Numbered from the stretch's first letter, positions 35,110 through 44,788 are shown. The stretch: DNA of 64,000 nt from Pseudomonas alkylphenolica (GCF_000746525.1 NZ_CP009048.1:904501-968500); one strand, 5' to 3'. Notes: generated by a model from the letters alone, not told the origin. Program-made: numbers and translations.

Positions 35110-37908
35110 TCTACTCACGAAACCAGGGCGACTGACTGCAGTTGGCGTACTAGCGTTCAGCTGCGGAGTATTCGCTATTTGGTGCATTAGCCTTCTAGTC
35201 AAAGGATCTGACATAACCCGTGCACGTCTTTCATTTGAAGAACGATAGAGTTCCTTCAAAAGTGGGTTAGCAGTGTACGGAGAAACCTTGAGTGGCTCGG
35301 GCGTTTCGCCTGTAGTAGCCATCCGGTAAAGCGCCTTTGCACTATCTGATATATTTTTAATTATTCCCCACAGTCCTTGGTCTTTGAGGTATTGAATAAG
35401 AGACGGGTGATCATTTTTATAAGCATTGACTTTTTCGACATACTCTTCCGGTGAGTAAATATTTTGCAGTCTAGCTGATCCAGCAAACGCTTCGGTGTCA
35501 AAGACAGGTTTGTAAATTATTTTTTTTGCCTGTGGCGCAAGCTCGATTAGCCATCCATTTACATCTTCGATGCTAGCTTGTGGTTTGTAATGGCCTGAGT
35601 GGTTATCAAAAATGATTTGATCTTTATTGGCAGGATCTAATTGGATCCTGCCGGCAAACAGAGGCATACCCATGTTGGGCTGGATTTCCATATGCTGACG
35701 TTTGTTAGTGAATAGACGTAATTTATTGTTTTCATCGCGGAATAGGGCGATGGCTGAATATGTATCAGAGGGCCATTCCGGTGACTTGTCTTCTAACACT
35801 TTCATACCTTTTTTGTAAACCACATCACTGTGCTTGAAATTATTAATGCTCGGGTCCCACGTCAGCTCTTCAAACTCGCCATAACCGAGCTCTAGAGCGT
35901 GTGGGTCAACTATGTCCTGCAGAAATATATCGACCGGAATTTTCTGTGTTCCTTGCTTGTCGACAAAGTTAAGCGGGCTGTTTGCCACCATGCAGTAAAG
36001 ATTCAAACCATCGCCATAACCCGCGGGATCCGGATTGATCCAGCGTTGTAAAAACGGCGCGTAATAGCGTTGGCCGTAGTAGTAAAGGCCGGAGACATCG
36101 CGCTCTTTACCCGAGTAGCGTCGCACCTTGTAGCGGCCCTGGCTCGCACTGGAGTCTTGCCACCAGGCGGTAGCCCCGAAGGGGTAATAGACTTCCTTGC
36201 TTAGCAGATTCCCCTGTTCATCCAGTTCCAGGGTTGCGGAGCCCAGATGATCGGCCAGGTTGTAGCGCAATTGGTTGTTGTCGATACCGGCCGGCAAACC
36301 CTGCTCCCAGTGCAGCATGTGCACGCTGCCACGTCCGGCTGCGCAGAGAATTACCTGCAGCCGTTCACCGGTAGCGCTGTTGCTGCGCAGCTCCAGTCCT
36401 GGCAGGTAACGGACCTCAGCCAGCAAGCTGCGACCGCTGGCCTGATTGTGACGGACCTTGCGCAGGCGACTGCCGTTAGCGTCGTAGATATAGCGCTCAC
36501 TGTCGTCCGGCGCTTCTTCCCGTGACACCGGATTGACCAGGCTGAGCTGGTTGCGAAGGTTCCATGACAGTAACTGACCCGGTTGCAGCTGAGCGAGGTT
36601 GCCGTTGGAATCGAAGGCGCTGTCGAAGTTACCTGCGATGGATGAGTTTTCCACCGGCAGGGTTCGATTGCTGTGCGGCGCGACCTGGAATGTCCGGGTG
36701 TAGTTTTGTGCGCCCAGGTGGCGCAGCTCGAGCAGATTGCCGCCGGCATCATAGCGATAGTGCTGGCGGTAATTGCTTCGTTGCGCCCGGTTTGGCGGCT
36801 CTGCCGAAGCATAAGCGGCAGCGCTGGCTTCCCAGCCGCTGGCTTCGATCAGTTGGTAGAGGCTGTCATAGCGATAGTGGTTTACCGGGTCGATACGCTG
36901 GTTTCTGAAGTACTGCGAGGACAGTGTGCGGTCTTCGATACTCAACAGGTTGCCTGCCGGATCGTAGCGGTAGGCAAAGGCTTGCAGTGCGGGATGGCCT
37001 GGAATACCAGATTCAAGCGCCAGCAGTTGTCCATTCTCCGGATCATAGCGGACCCCGCTGACCACCCCGTTGCCGGCAAGCTCGCTTTCGATTTGCCCCC
37101 AGGCGTTGTAGTGGATGGCGGCGACCAGGGTCTTCACTTGCGATGCGCCGGCACACCGCAACCGGACACTTTTAAACTGGCCGTCCAGGGTGTGCGCAGA
37201 TTGCTGCACGTTCGCCAGCGCATCAGTATGGCTTAGCACTTGTCCCGTGGCGTTGTAACCGGTGTGTGTACTGAAGCCGTCACCGCTTTCCAGCAGCTCG
37301 TCGCGCGCCAGGATTGCGGCTGGCCAGTTCGGCGAGTCGAGCGATGACAGGAAGTGCCGCGTTTGCCTGGTGACTCCACCTGTGAGGGCGTAGGCGGTTA
37401 GGTGCAGGGTCCCGGCCGGGTCGTCGTGACGCACCAGCTGACCACACTGGTTGTTAGCGGCATATTGCATCTCGGATTGCGCGTAATCGAAGCGTTCGAC
37501 AATCTGCTCGGCAGCCCCGGCGGATGTTTCGCCAATCGCGACAGGTCGTTGCAGTGCGTCATAAGCAATACGCCGTGATGTTCCTCGTCCATCCCAGCTG
37601 CACACTGCATTGCCGGCCTGTGCCAACAGGCGCAGTTGCCAGCCGGCGTCGACGCTGTCGGACAGCAGCGATACGCCCGAGAGGCTATGCACGTTGACCA
37701 GGTTTGCACGGCTGGCCTGGGCCCACAGGCGTGGGTCCCAGCAGGCCAGCAGATGGCCGGCGAGGCTGAATGTCTGGCGGGTGACCCGGGCCTCGGCCGG
37801 CTGCGCGATCACGCTTCGGCAATAGGCAACGGTGCGAATGGGCAAGCCACGCGGATCGATAACACCCAGGGTGGGCGTGGCGGTATGCAATTGGCTTGAG
37901 AAGGTCAT
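35080..37908 (-). CDS. TccC/RHS-repeat toxin-like protein with variable C-terminal tip
   Basis: 942 aa. Residues about 1-650 match the TccC component of Tc insecticidal toxins in order and wording: IDPRGLPIRTVAYCR at the start, then RHS/YD repeats (YRYDPAGNLLSIEDRT, YRYDSLYQLIEASG, YRYDAGGNLLELRH) and the core ending in RYSGKERDVSGLYYYGQRYY, DPAGYGDGLNLYCMV and NSPLNFVD. In this family the core forms a cocoon that self-cleaves and holds the toxic tip. The last about 290 residues (35080-35960) are visibly AT-richer and unrelated to families I recognise. ATG at 37908 has only a weak ribosome site. No TcA, TcB or immunity gene is adjacent. Confidence 0.88.
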   Translation of the reverse strand: MTFSSQLHTATPTLGVIDPRGLPIRTVAYCRSVIAQPAEARVTRQTFSLAGHLLACWDPRLWAQASRANLVNVHSLSGVSLLSDSVDAGWQLRLLAQAGNAVCSWDGRGTSRRIAYDALQRPVAIGETSAGAAEQIVERFDYAQSEMQYAANNQCGQLVRHDDPAGTLHLTAYALTGGVTRQTRHFLSSLDSPNWPAAILARDELLESGDGFSTHTGYNATGQVLSHTDALANVQQSAHTLDGQFKSVRLRCAGASQVKTLVAAIHYNAWGQIESELAGNGVVSGVRYDPENGQLLALESGIPGHPALQAFAYRYDPAGNLLSIEDRTLSSQYFRNQRIDPVNHYRYDSLYQLIEASGWEASAAAYASAEPPNRAQRSNYRQHYRYDAGGNLLELRHLGAQNYTRTFQVAPHSNRTLPVENSSIAGNFDSAFDSNGNLAQLQPGQLLSWNLRNQLSLVNPVSREEAPDDSERYIYDANGSRLRKVRHNQASGRSLLAEVRYLPGLELRSNSATGERLQVILCAAGRGSVHMLHWEQGLPAGIDNNQLRYNLADHLGSATLELDEQGNLLSKEVYYPFGATAWWQDSSASQGRYKVRRYSGKERDVSGLYYYGQRYYAPFLQRWINPDPAGYGDGLNLYCMVANSPLNFVDKQGTQKIPVDIFLQDIVDPHALELGYGEFEELTWDPSINNFKHSDVVYKKGMKVLEDKSPEWPSDTYSAIALFRDENNKLRLFTNKRQHMEIQPNMGMPLFAGRIQLDPANKDQIIFDNHSGHYKPQASIEDVNGWLIELAPQAKKIIYKPVFDTEAFAGSARLQNIYSPEEYVEKVNAYKNDHPSLIQYLKDQGLWGIIKNISDSAKALYRMATTGETPEPLKVSPYTANPLLKELYRSSNERRARVMSDPLTRRLMHQIANTPQLNASTPTAVSRPGFVSRLFGSCVGRR

Positions 37909-38016
37909 GGACCACCGCCGGGTCAGCGCAGCATTCAGATAATGATGCTGAATTTAGTACGCTGACGCGGTGGGTGAAATTGACAAAAATATCAGGTCGG
38001 CGCAGCCCGGCACGAC

Positions 38017-38841
38017 TCAGAGTGCGCGGTCCAGGCCAAAGCGTTTTTTCAGCACCCGTTGCAGCAAGCCCTGCGGCAACCAGGCTTGCAGCAACGGCAG
38101 GGCGCGGCTGCCATTGCCCAAACGCAACAAGGCCGGCGGCTGAGGTTGTTGGGCGGCCTTGAGCAGGCCCTGGGCGAAATCGCTGGCGGGCGTCGGCTTG
38201 TCTTGGGAGGCGCGGGCGCGAGCACGAATACCTTCGCGCAGCGGCCACCACGGGGAGTGCTCGGCAATCAGCTGCTCGGCCTCGCGTCCGGCGTTGCTGG
38301 CGAACTGCGAGGCAATCGCTCCCGGCTGGACCTCCATCACCCGCACGCCGAAGGGCGCAAGCTCCATGCGCAAGGCATCGCTCAGGGCGTGCACGGCAGC
38401 CTTGGAGGCGCAGTAGGCACCGGCAAAGGGCGTGACCAGCACACCGGAGACGCTACCGATGTTCACCACCAGCCCCTTGCTGCGCCGCAACGCCGGAAAC
38501 AGTGCGCGGGTGACACCGACCAGCGCAAACACATTGGTTTCAAACTGGCGCTGCATGGCCTCGACGCCGCCATCGAGCAGCGGGCCCATGGCGCCGTAGC
38601 CGGCATTGTTGATCAGCACGTCAAGGCCATGGCCACGCTGGGCCAGCTCGTTGGCCAGTTGTGCCAGGGCAGCTTGATCGTTGACATCCAGTTGCCGGGC
38701 ATTGAAACCCGCTTCGGCCAGGCGCTGCACATCCTCGGTCTTGCGTGCCGTGGCCCAGACCTCATAACCCGCGGTGTTGAAAGCCTGGGCCAGGGCCAGG
38801 CCGATGCCACTGGAGCAACCGGTGATCAGAACGCTGGGCAT
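38017..38841 (-). CDS. SDR-family oxidoreductase
   Basis: 274 aa classical short-chain dehydrogenase: NAD(P)-binding VLITGCSSGIGLALA, NNAGYG, and catalytic YCASK (Tyr-x-x-x-Lys) preceded by Ser in NIGSVSG. Start 38841 has AAGGA 10 nt upstream. Substrate unknown. It follows the thioredoxin-like gene by 13 bp on the same strand. Confidence 0.9.
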   Translation of the reverse strand: MPSVLITGCSSGIGLALAQAFNTAGYEVWATARKTEDVQRLAEAGFNARQLDVNDQAALAQLANELAQRGHGLDVLINNAGYGAMGPLLDGGVEAMQRQFETNVFALVGVTRALFPALRRSKGLVVNIGSVSGVLVTPFAGAYCASKAAVHALSDALRMELAPFGVRVMEVQPGAIASQFASNAGREAEQLIAEHSPWWPLREGIRARARASQDKPTPASDFAQGLLKAAQQPQPPALLRLGNGSRALPLLQAWLPQGLLQRVLKKRFGLDRAL

Positions 38842-38854
38842 GTAAGTGCTGTCC

Positions 38855-39229
38855 TTAAGCAGGGGGAGACGGCACAAATACTACGTCAGGCAGCAAAGCC
38901 GCCAGGGAATTTTTCAACGGCTTGGTGTCGTCCCCGATAAACAGGCTGCGATTGCTCTGGCAGTCATACAAGAGATAAGAGGGGACGCGATCGACCTCGC
39001 TGTCCAGTTGTGATGCCTTAAAGGTTGCGCCGGGAACCTGGTAGAAATCGACGTGTGCCCGAAACCCATCGTCGGCCAGCGCTGCGAGTGCCGTCTTGGC
39101 AATAGTGCAGGCCGGACAGACTTCGGAATAGACCAGAATCACTGCCGGGCGATCCAGTGCTGCTTTATTTTTTATACGCTTGACCAGGGCCAGAAACTCG
39201 GCCTGGACAGGTGCTGAAGTATCCGCCAT
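38855..39229 (-). CDS. Thioredoxin-like protein with CPAC motif
   Basis: 124 aa. Thioredoxin fold wording PAVILVYSEVCPACTIAKTAL with CPAC as active-site pair, the cis-Pro neighbourhood in DRVPSYLLYD. No signal peptide, so probably cytoplasmic. ATG at 39229 follows GGGGAG; eight more codons are open upstream. Function unknown; probably co-transcribed with the SDR gene. Confidence 0.75.
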   Translation of the reverse strand: MADTSAPVQAEFLALVKRIKNKAALDRPAVILVYSEVCPACTIAKTALAALADDGFRAHVDFYQVPGATFKASQLDSEVDRVPSYLLYDCQSNRSLFIGDDTKPLKNSLAALLPDVVFVPSPPA

Positions 39230-39312
39230 GTCGTTGCTCCCCAACGTCGTCAAGTCAGTGCTTATTCAACACAGCTTTCAGTTCTGGGTAACCTGACAAA
39301 AATACCAGGTGC

Positions 39313-39777
39313 TCAGCGCGAGAAGGTGCCCTGCAGGTGTTCTGCGCGAAACTCCAGGCTCTGTGGCCGGTAGCCTGAACGCAGGGGCGGCATCGGCAGG
39401 CACTCCTGCCAGTTGGCGCCGGGTTGCAGTTCACCCGGGCCGCGGTAGCGCGGTGCGGAATAGGTGTTTTCGGCAAGATTGACGGTATCGCCAGGGGCGT
39501 AGGCTGCAACCCGCCAGCGCAGCTCCAGCAGGGGCACGTCGTTGCCATTGTTCATCTGCACGCGCAAGGGGCGGTCGGCCGGGCAGTCGTTCGGGGCGTA
39601 GCTCAGGCGCAACTGCAGGCGCGCCAGCTGGCTGGCTTCGCGGTTGTCCTGCCAGACCACCCACAGCGCCACCAGCCCCAGGCCGAACAGCGCCGCCAGG
39701 GAAATCGGCAGGGCCTTGGCCGGGTAGCGCAGCAGCAGGACCAGCCAGGTGAGGATGAGCAGGGCGCCGATGATCAT
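39313..39777 (-). CDS. Conserved hypothetical membrane-anchored protein
   Basis: 154 aa. Two hydrophobic segments at the N-terminus (IIGALLILTWLVLLL and ALPISLAALFGLGLVALWVVW), then a soluble part with two cysteines (NDCPADRPLRV; WQECLPMPPL) that reads like an immunoglobulin-like or FxLYD-type domain. Not recognised. It is downstream of algA, separated by a REP pair, so it is not obviously part of the alginate operon. Confidence 0.75.
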   Translation of the reverse strand: MIIGALLILTWLVLLLRYPAKALPISLAALFGLGLVALWVVWQDNREASQLARLQLRLSYAPNDCPADRPLRVQMNNGNDVPLLELRWRVAAYAPGDTVNLAENTYSAPRYRGPGELQPGANWQECLPMPPLRSGYRPQSLEFRAEHLQGTFSR

Positions 39778-39838
39778 GGACGAGGCCTTGGATGCGGAGG
39801 TGCTTTTATCCTAACCGTAAAAACATCTGGTGGGATGA

Positions 39839-39931
39839 CTGTAGGAGCGGATTCATCCGCGATGGACTGCGGTAGCAGTCCCATTTTCGGGGCCGCGTTG
39901 CGACCCATCGCGGATGAATCCGCTCCTACAG
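39839..39931. repeat. REP pair (class 2) after algA
   Basis: CTGTAGGAGCGGATTCATCC and its inverted copy with a 40-bp centre (which contains further inverted pieces). It closes the alginate operon and may act as 3' hairpin. Confidence 0.93.
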
Positions 39932-39945
39932 GTGGGGGGGCAGCT

Positions 39946-41397
39946 TTACTGCGCGATGGTCTTGATCGAAATCCCGCGCTCGATCGGCGTAGAGCGCCCG
40001 TAGATGTCTTCAAAACGCTCGATATCGTCTTCACCCAGGTAGCTGCCCGACTGCACCTCGATAATCTCCAGCGGGATCTTGCCCGGGTTGCGCAGGCGGT
40101 GCACCGAGGCGATCGGGATGTAGGTGGACTGGTTTTCAGTGAGCAGGAAGACGTTCTCGTCGCAGGTCACCTCGGCGGTACCCGACACCACGATCCAGTG
40201 TTCGGCACGGTGGTGGTGCATCTGCAACGACAGGCAGGCACCCGGCTTGACGGTGATGTGCTTGACCTGGAAACGCCCGCCCATGTCCACCGAGTCGTAC
40301 GAGCCCCATGGTCGGTACACCTCACAGTGGTTCTGGGTTTCGCTGCGGCCCTGTTCATTCAGGGTGTTGACCAGCTGTTTGACGCCCTGGACCTTGTCCT
40401 TGTGGGCAATCATCATCGCGTCCTTGGTCTCGACCACGACGATGTTTTCAAGACCGATCACCGACACCAGCTTGCCGTTGCCGTGGATCATGCAGTTACG
40501 GCTGTCCTGGACCACCACGTCGCCCTTGGTGACGTTGCCGTTGCTGTCTTTCTCGTGCACGTCCCACAGCGACGACCAGCAGCCGACATCGCTCCAGCCT
40601 GCACTGAGCGGCACCACGCAGGCGCGCTGGGTTTTTTCCATCACCGCATAGTCGATGGAGTTGTCCGGGCAGCAGGCGAAGGTGGCGTCATCGATGCTCA
40701 GCTCGTCGCCATCTTCCTCACTGCGCTCCAGGGTCAGCAGGCAGGTGTCGTAGATGTCCGGGTCATGCTTTTTCAGTTCTTCAAGGAAGCGGCTGGCACG
40801 GAACAGGAACATGCCGCTGTTCCAGAAGTAACCACCCGCCTGGACGAACTCCTTGGCGCGTTTTTCATCCGGTTTTTCGACGAACTGGGCAACGCGGCTG
40901 ATGCCTTCGGGCAGCAGTGCGTCCTGGCTCGACCTGATGTAGCCGTAACCGGTTTCCGGCTTGGTCGCCGGCACACCGAACAACACCATCTCGCCACGCT
41001 CGGCAGCCACCGTGGCCAGGGCCAGGGCGCGTTGCAGGGCTTTCTGGTCGTCGATCACGTGGTCGGCCGGCAGCACCAGCATCAGCTCGTCACGCCCTTC
41101 ATTGACCAGCTTCATCGCCGCCAGCGCTACTGCCGGTGCGGTGTTGCGGCCGAACGGTTCGAGGAGGATCGCCTGGGTTTGCAGCTTCAGGTTGCTCAGT
41201 TGTTCGTTGACGATGAACTTGTGGTCCTTGTTGCACACCACCATCGGCGTATCCATGCCTTCGAACACCAGGCGCGACAGGGTTTGCTGAAACAAGGTGT
41301 GTTCACCGGTCAGGGCCAGGAACTGCTTGGGGAATTGTTTGCGCGACAGCGGCCACAGACGCGAACCGCTACCGCCGGACAGGATGACTGGAATCAT
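39946..41397 (-). CDS. algA: AlgA: phosphomannose isomerase / GDP-mannose pyrophosphorylase
   Basis: 483 aa bifunctional cytoplasmic enzyme. Catalyses fructose-6-P to mannose-6-P and mannose-1-P + GTP to GDP-mannose, the first and third steps of alginate precursor supply. N-terminal pyrophosphorylase signature ILSGGSGSRLWPLSRKQFPK; C-terminal cupin isomerase with metal ligands in LQMHHHRAEHWIVVSG. ATG at 41397 with GGAGA. Last gene of the operon, 33 bp after algF. Confidence 0.98.
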   Translation of the reverse strand: MIPVILSGGSGSRLWPLSRKQFPKQFLALTGEHTLFQQTLSRLVFEGMDTPMVVCNKDHKFIVNEQLSNLKLQTQAILLEPFGRNTAPAVALAAMKLVNEGRDELMLVLPADHVIDDQKALQRALALATVAAERGEMVLFGVPATKPETGYGYIRSSQDALLPEGISRVAQFVEKPDEKRAKEFVQAGGYFWNSGMFLFRASRFLEELKKHDPDIYDTCLLTLERSEEDGDELSIDDATFACCPDNSIDYAVMEKTQRACVVPLSAGWSDVGCWSSLWDVHEKDSNGNVTKGDVVVQDSRNCMIHGNGKLVSVIGLENIVVVETKDAMMIAHKDKVQGVKQLVNTLNEQGRSETQNHCEVYRPWGSYDSVDMGGRFQVKHITVKPGACLSLQMHHHRAEHWIVVSGTAEVTCDENVFLLTENQSTYIPIASVHRLRNPGKIPLEIIEVQSGSYLGEDDIERFEDIYGRSTPIERGISIKTIAQ

Positions 41398-41430
41398 GAG
41401 TGTTCTCCGAAATTTGAAAGGGGCAGTTGA

Positions 41431-42078
41431 TTAACGGGTCGATACCGGGCGCTTGACCCAGACCGGCGACAGGTTGCTGCCGGATCCGGTGACGTAGAGC
41501 ACCGCTGCTTCGCCGCGCTCCAGAGCCACCGGCTTCAGATCGCTGACTTTCTTGTCGCCTTCATACAGGGCCAGGCTGACCTTGACCGGGTTGATCTCGC
41601 GCTCGCCACGGGCCTTGGCAGCCACCGGCTTGACCACTTCGGTCTTGCCGTCGGCGGTTTTCAGGGTCAGGGCCTGGTCGCTGAGGTTCTGTACTCGCAC
41701 CAGGGATTTCTGCTTGTTCTTGAACGGCGGTTCCTCGACCAGTTGCGGTGCGCCCGAGGCGTTGTTGACCAGGGTGTAGTAGTGGTCGGAGGCGAGCTTG
41801 ACCGGCAGGCTCTGGCTACCGAGCCTGGCGCTGTAGTCGCCCTGCGGCATGAAGCTGAAATCGCTGCTGGCCTGGGCCGCCACGTCGTTGATCTGGGTGT
41901 TGCCGACGCTGGCGCTGACCGCCTGGTTGCTGGCGTTGTAGATGCGCACGAAGGTCGAGCCTTTCGGCGCACTCGGGCCGTACAGGGCGGCATCGGCGCC
42001 GGCCCAGGCCTGCAGCGAAAGCAGGCTCATGCCGGCGGTCAGGGCAAAGGCTTTGGCAATACGGTGCTTGGTGGTCAT
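41431..42078 (-). CDS. algF: AlgF: alginate O-acetylation adaptor
   Basis: 215 aa periplasmic protein; signal peptide ends LQAWA. Mature part (ALYGPSAPKGSTFVRIYNASNQAVSASVG) is AlgF-like with two small beta-rich domains. Required with AlgI and AlgJ for acetylation of mannuronate residues. 12 bp after algJ. Confidence 0.96.
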   Translation of the reverse strand: MTTKHRIAKAFALTAGMSLLSLQAWAGADAALYGPSAPKGSTFVRIYNASNQAVSASVGNTQINDVAAQASSDFSFMPQGDYSARLGSQSLPVKLASDHYYTLVNNASGAPQLVEEPPFKNKQKSLVRVQNLSDQALTLKTADGKTEVVKPVAAKARGEREINPVKVSLALYEGDKKVSDLKPVALERGEAAVLYVTGSGSNLSPVWVKRPVSTR

Positions 42079-42090
42079 GTGCGTTACCTC

Positions 42091-43248
42091 TCAGTGTTGC
42101 GTCCGATTGGACGACAGGGCCAGGTCATGATTGGCGTTACGGGTTTTCTTCAGCTGGGCGATCCACTGCGGATCGAAGTCGCTGAGGTCGTTTTTCATTG
42201 GCAGATAGCGTTCCGGGAACTCCCAGATCAGCACTTGCGGGGCGCTGTCCTTGAAGGCGTCGCTCTGCAGGTACTTGAGCATCGGCAGCAGCGGGCCATG
42301 GCCGTCTTCGGCGTAATTGACCACGTCACTGCGCAGTGCCTGCTGCAGCGCGCCGAGGAAGTTCCAGTTGGGGTTGGCGCTGTAGCTGGTGCCGATCAGC
42401 GCCACCGGGATTTCGTTGTCGGCGAACAAGGCGTCGCCACTTTCGCCCTCGGCTGCAGCCGGGCGGGTGCTGCGCTTTTGCAGGGTGTCCGGCGCTGGCA
42501 GCAGGTTGCTGAACAGCGGGTCGAGCGGCAGGAAGTTAGTCAGGTCGCCTTTGTAGGGCGCGCTCTGGCGCTGTTCGGTGATGAACTGCTGAGGTTCGCC
42601 GTTGAGCAGGTTCTGACGGCTGACGGCTTCGGCCAGGTGCTGAGCGGCCACTTCGGCGCCCAGTGGCGTCCAGTGCGTGTCGGTGCGCAGGAACACCTGG
42701 CCGCGGGCCTTGGCGCGCTGCAGCGGGGTCAGCAGATCGGGAGCGAAGACCCCGGCCTGACGGGCCTGGGCATGGAACTCGTTGTACAGATCAGCATGCA
42801 GGCTGGCCGGGGTCTGATCGCCGAGGTACTCGCTGTACAGCCGCGCCTTGGCCGGCACGATCGCCAGCACCAACTGCACGCCGCGCTGTTGCAGGGTGTC
42901 GCGTACGCCGCGGATCAGCGCGAGGTTTTCCTGTTCGAACTGATCGCTGTTGGCGACCGGCTTGAATTCCTCGTCGCTGAACAGCCACTGCTCGCGGCCC
43001 AGCACTACGCCGGGGCGGCCTTCGTTGAACAGTTTGAAATCCAGCGCCGCCCACAGGTTGGTGCCGATGCGCTTGAGCGGGAACTGCTCGTCGTAATGGG
43101 TCTCGGCGGCTTTGGCCAGCTTGCCGTCGAGCACGCTCATCTGCGCGCTGCGCTGGAAGCTGCCCAAACCGCCCAGCGACCAGATACCCAGGCCCAGGAG
43201 CAGGGCGAGGAACAGCACGGAATAGAGTTTGCGTAATGATCGGGTCAT
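42091..43248 (-). CDS. algJ: AlgJ: alginate O-acetyltransferase
   Basis: 385 aa, membrane-anchored SGNH-like enzyme. N-terminal helix (LYSVLFLALLLGLGIWSLGG), catalytic Asp-His in RTDTHWTPLGAEVA and Ser in IGTSYSANPNWNF. Acts in the periplasm with AlgI and AlgF. 11 bp after algI. Confidence 0.97.
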   Translation of the reverse strand: MTRSLRKLYSVLFLALLLGLGIWSLGGLGSFQRSAQMSVLDGKLAKAAETHYDEQFPLKRIGTNLWAALDFKLFNEGRPGVVLGREQWLFSDEEFKPVANSDQFEQENLALIRGVRDTLQQRGVQLVLAIVPAKARLYSEYLGDQTPASLHADLYNEFHAQARQAGVFAPDLLTPLQRAKARGQVFLRTDTHWTPLGAEVAAQHLAEAVSRQNLLNGEPQQFITEQRQSAPYKGDLTNFLPLDPLFSNLLPAPDTLQKRSTRPAAAEGESGDALFADNEIPVALIGTSYSANPNWNFLGALQQALRSDVVNYAEDGHGPLLPMLKYLQSDAFKDSAPQVLIWEFPERYLPMKNDLSDFDPQWIAQLKKTRNANHDLALSSNRTQH

Positions 43249-43259
43249 GGTCGGCTCAC

Positions 43260-44717
43260 TCAGAACTGGAAGTAGAGAAACGGCGAGTAGCTTTGCGCCG
43301 AGAGTTTCAGGATCGAGGCGACAAACAGCAGCAGCACCAGCGCGCGGGTGGCATACAGGCCCCAGTCCAGGCTCAGGCTGCCGTCGGCCTGCACGGCCAC
43401 CGGGCTGGCCTTGGGTGCAGGCCTGGCATTGCGATAGAAGCCGCGCAGGCCGAAGAACGCCAGGGTCGCGTAGGCCACCAGCAGGGTTGCCACTTGCAGG
43501 CCGGTGAGGTTGGCGCGGTTGAGCTCGGACAGCTGCCAGTCAGCGAAGCTGAACATGGCGCCGTACATGCGTGCGGCGACGTCGAGGTTTTCGGCGCGGA
43601 AGATCACCCAGCCGACCACCACCAGCAGGAAGGTGAAGGCCCATTTCACCGGGTTGAAACGCTGTGGGTTGGTGTCCAGGCCCAGGGCTCGCTCGATGGC
43701 CAGCCACATGCCGTGCCAGGCCCCCCAGATGATGTAAGTGAAGTTGGCGCCATGCCACAGGCCGCCCAGCAGCATGGTCAGGAACAGGTTGCGGTAGGTG
43801 GCGAAGGTGCCGCCGCGGTTGCCGCCGAGGGTGATGTACAGGTAGTCGCGCAGCCAGGTCGACAGGCTGATGTGCCAGCGCCGCCAGAACTCGGTGATCG
43901 ACTGGCTGATGTAGGGCTGCTTGAAGTTTTCCATGAAGCGGAAGCCCATCATCAGGCCCAGGCCGATGGCCATGTCGCTGTAGCCGGAGAAGTCGAAGTA
44001 CAGCTGCGCGGTGTAGGCCAGGGCACCGAGCCAGGCGTCGCCGGTGGTCGGGTTCTGTAGGGCGAAGCAATGGTCGGCGACCACCGCCAGGGTGTCGGCG
44101 ATGAACACCTTCTTGATGAAGCCCTGCATGAACCGCGTGCAGCCTTCGGAGAACTTGTCGAGGGTGTGGGTGCGGTGGTTGAACTGGTCGGCCAGGTCCT
44201 TGAAGCGCAGCACCGGGCCGGCGATCAGGTGCGGGAAGATCGCGACGAAGGCGGCGAAGTCGATCAGGTTGCGGGTGGCCGGGGTGTCGCCGCGGTAGAC
44301 GTCGATGATGTAGCTGATCGACTCGAAAATGTAGAACGAGATACCGATCGGCAACAGCACATGGGTGAGGATGAACGGCTCAAGACCGAACGAGGTCATG
44401 ATCGCGTTGAGGCTGTCGACGCCGAAGTTGGCGTATTTGAAATAGCCGAGGATGCACAGGTCGACCACCACCCCGAGCAGCAGCCAGCGCTGGGCTGGTT
44501 TGGTGCGCACGCCAGCGGCGCCGACTTTCAGGCCGATCCAGTAGTTCCACAGGGTGACCCCGGCGAACAGGGCGAGGAAGTCCACCCGCCACCAGGCGTA
44601 GAACAGGTAGCTGGCCAGCAGCAACAGCGCGTTGCGATAGCGTTGCCCGCTCAAGTAGTACAAGCCGAGAAAGATCGGCAGGAACAGGAACAGGAACACA
44701 TTGGACGAGAACACCAT
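43260..44717 (-). CDS. algI: AlgI: MBOAT acetyl transferase
   Basis: 485 aa multi-pass membrane protein of the MBOAT family. MVFSSNVFLFLFLPIFLGLY start, and the conserved catalytic His in LLGGLWHGANFTYIIWG, with a second in ITEFWRRWHISLSTWLRDY. Brings acetyl groups across the inner membrane for AlgJ/AlgX. It is preceded by a 161-bp gap, the largest inside the operon, holding a REP pair and a small hairpin. Confidence 0.97.
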   Translation of the reverse strand: MVFSSNVFLFLFLPIFLGLYYLSGQRYRNALLLLASYLFYAWWRVDFLALFAGVTLWNYWIGLKVGAAGVRTKPAQRWLLLGVVVDLCILGYFKYANFGVDSLNAIMTSFGLEPFILTHVLLPIGISFYIFESISYIIDVYRGDTPATRNLIDFAAFVAIFPHLIAGPVLRFKDLADQFNHRTHTLDKFSEGCTRFMQGFIKKVFIADTLAVVADHCFALQNPTTGDAWLGALAYTAQLYFDFSGYSDMAIGLGLMMGFRFMENFKQPYISQSITEFWRRWHISLSTWLRDYLYITLGGNRGGTFATYRNLFLTMLLGGLWHGANFTYIIWGAWHGMWLAIERALGLDTNPQRFNPVKWAFTFLLVVVGWVIFRAENLDVAARMYGAMFSFADWQLSELNRANLTGLQVATLLVAYATLAFFGLRGFYRNARPAPKASPVAVQADGSLSLDWGLYATRALVLLLFVASILKLSAQSYSPFLYFQF

Positions 44718-44768
44718 CCCGATCTCTCCTTGTCGTTATCCACAATCGGGGCAGCAGCCCCCCAAACC

Positions 44769-44788
44769 CCCCACGTAAATTTGTGGGG
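44769..44788 (-). other. Small hairpin between algL and algI
   Basis: CCCCAC-GTAAATTT-GTGGGG, 6-bp stem 52 bp before the algI start. Role unknown; could affect algI translation or be chance. Confidence 0.4.

Noticed and set aside
35080..35300. Immunity gene for the RHS tip
   Set aside because: No separate open frame exists downstream of the tip; the next gene is the convergent outer-membrane factor, overlapping by 30 bp.
39424..41430. 668-codon plus-strand open frame opposite algA
   Set aside because: Shadow of algA, biased composition, crosses the REP and the neighbouring gene.
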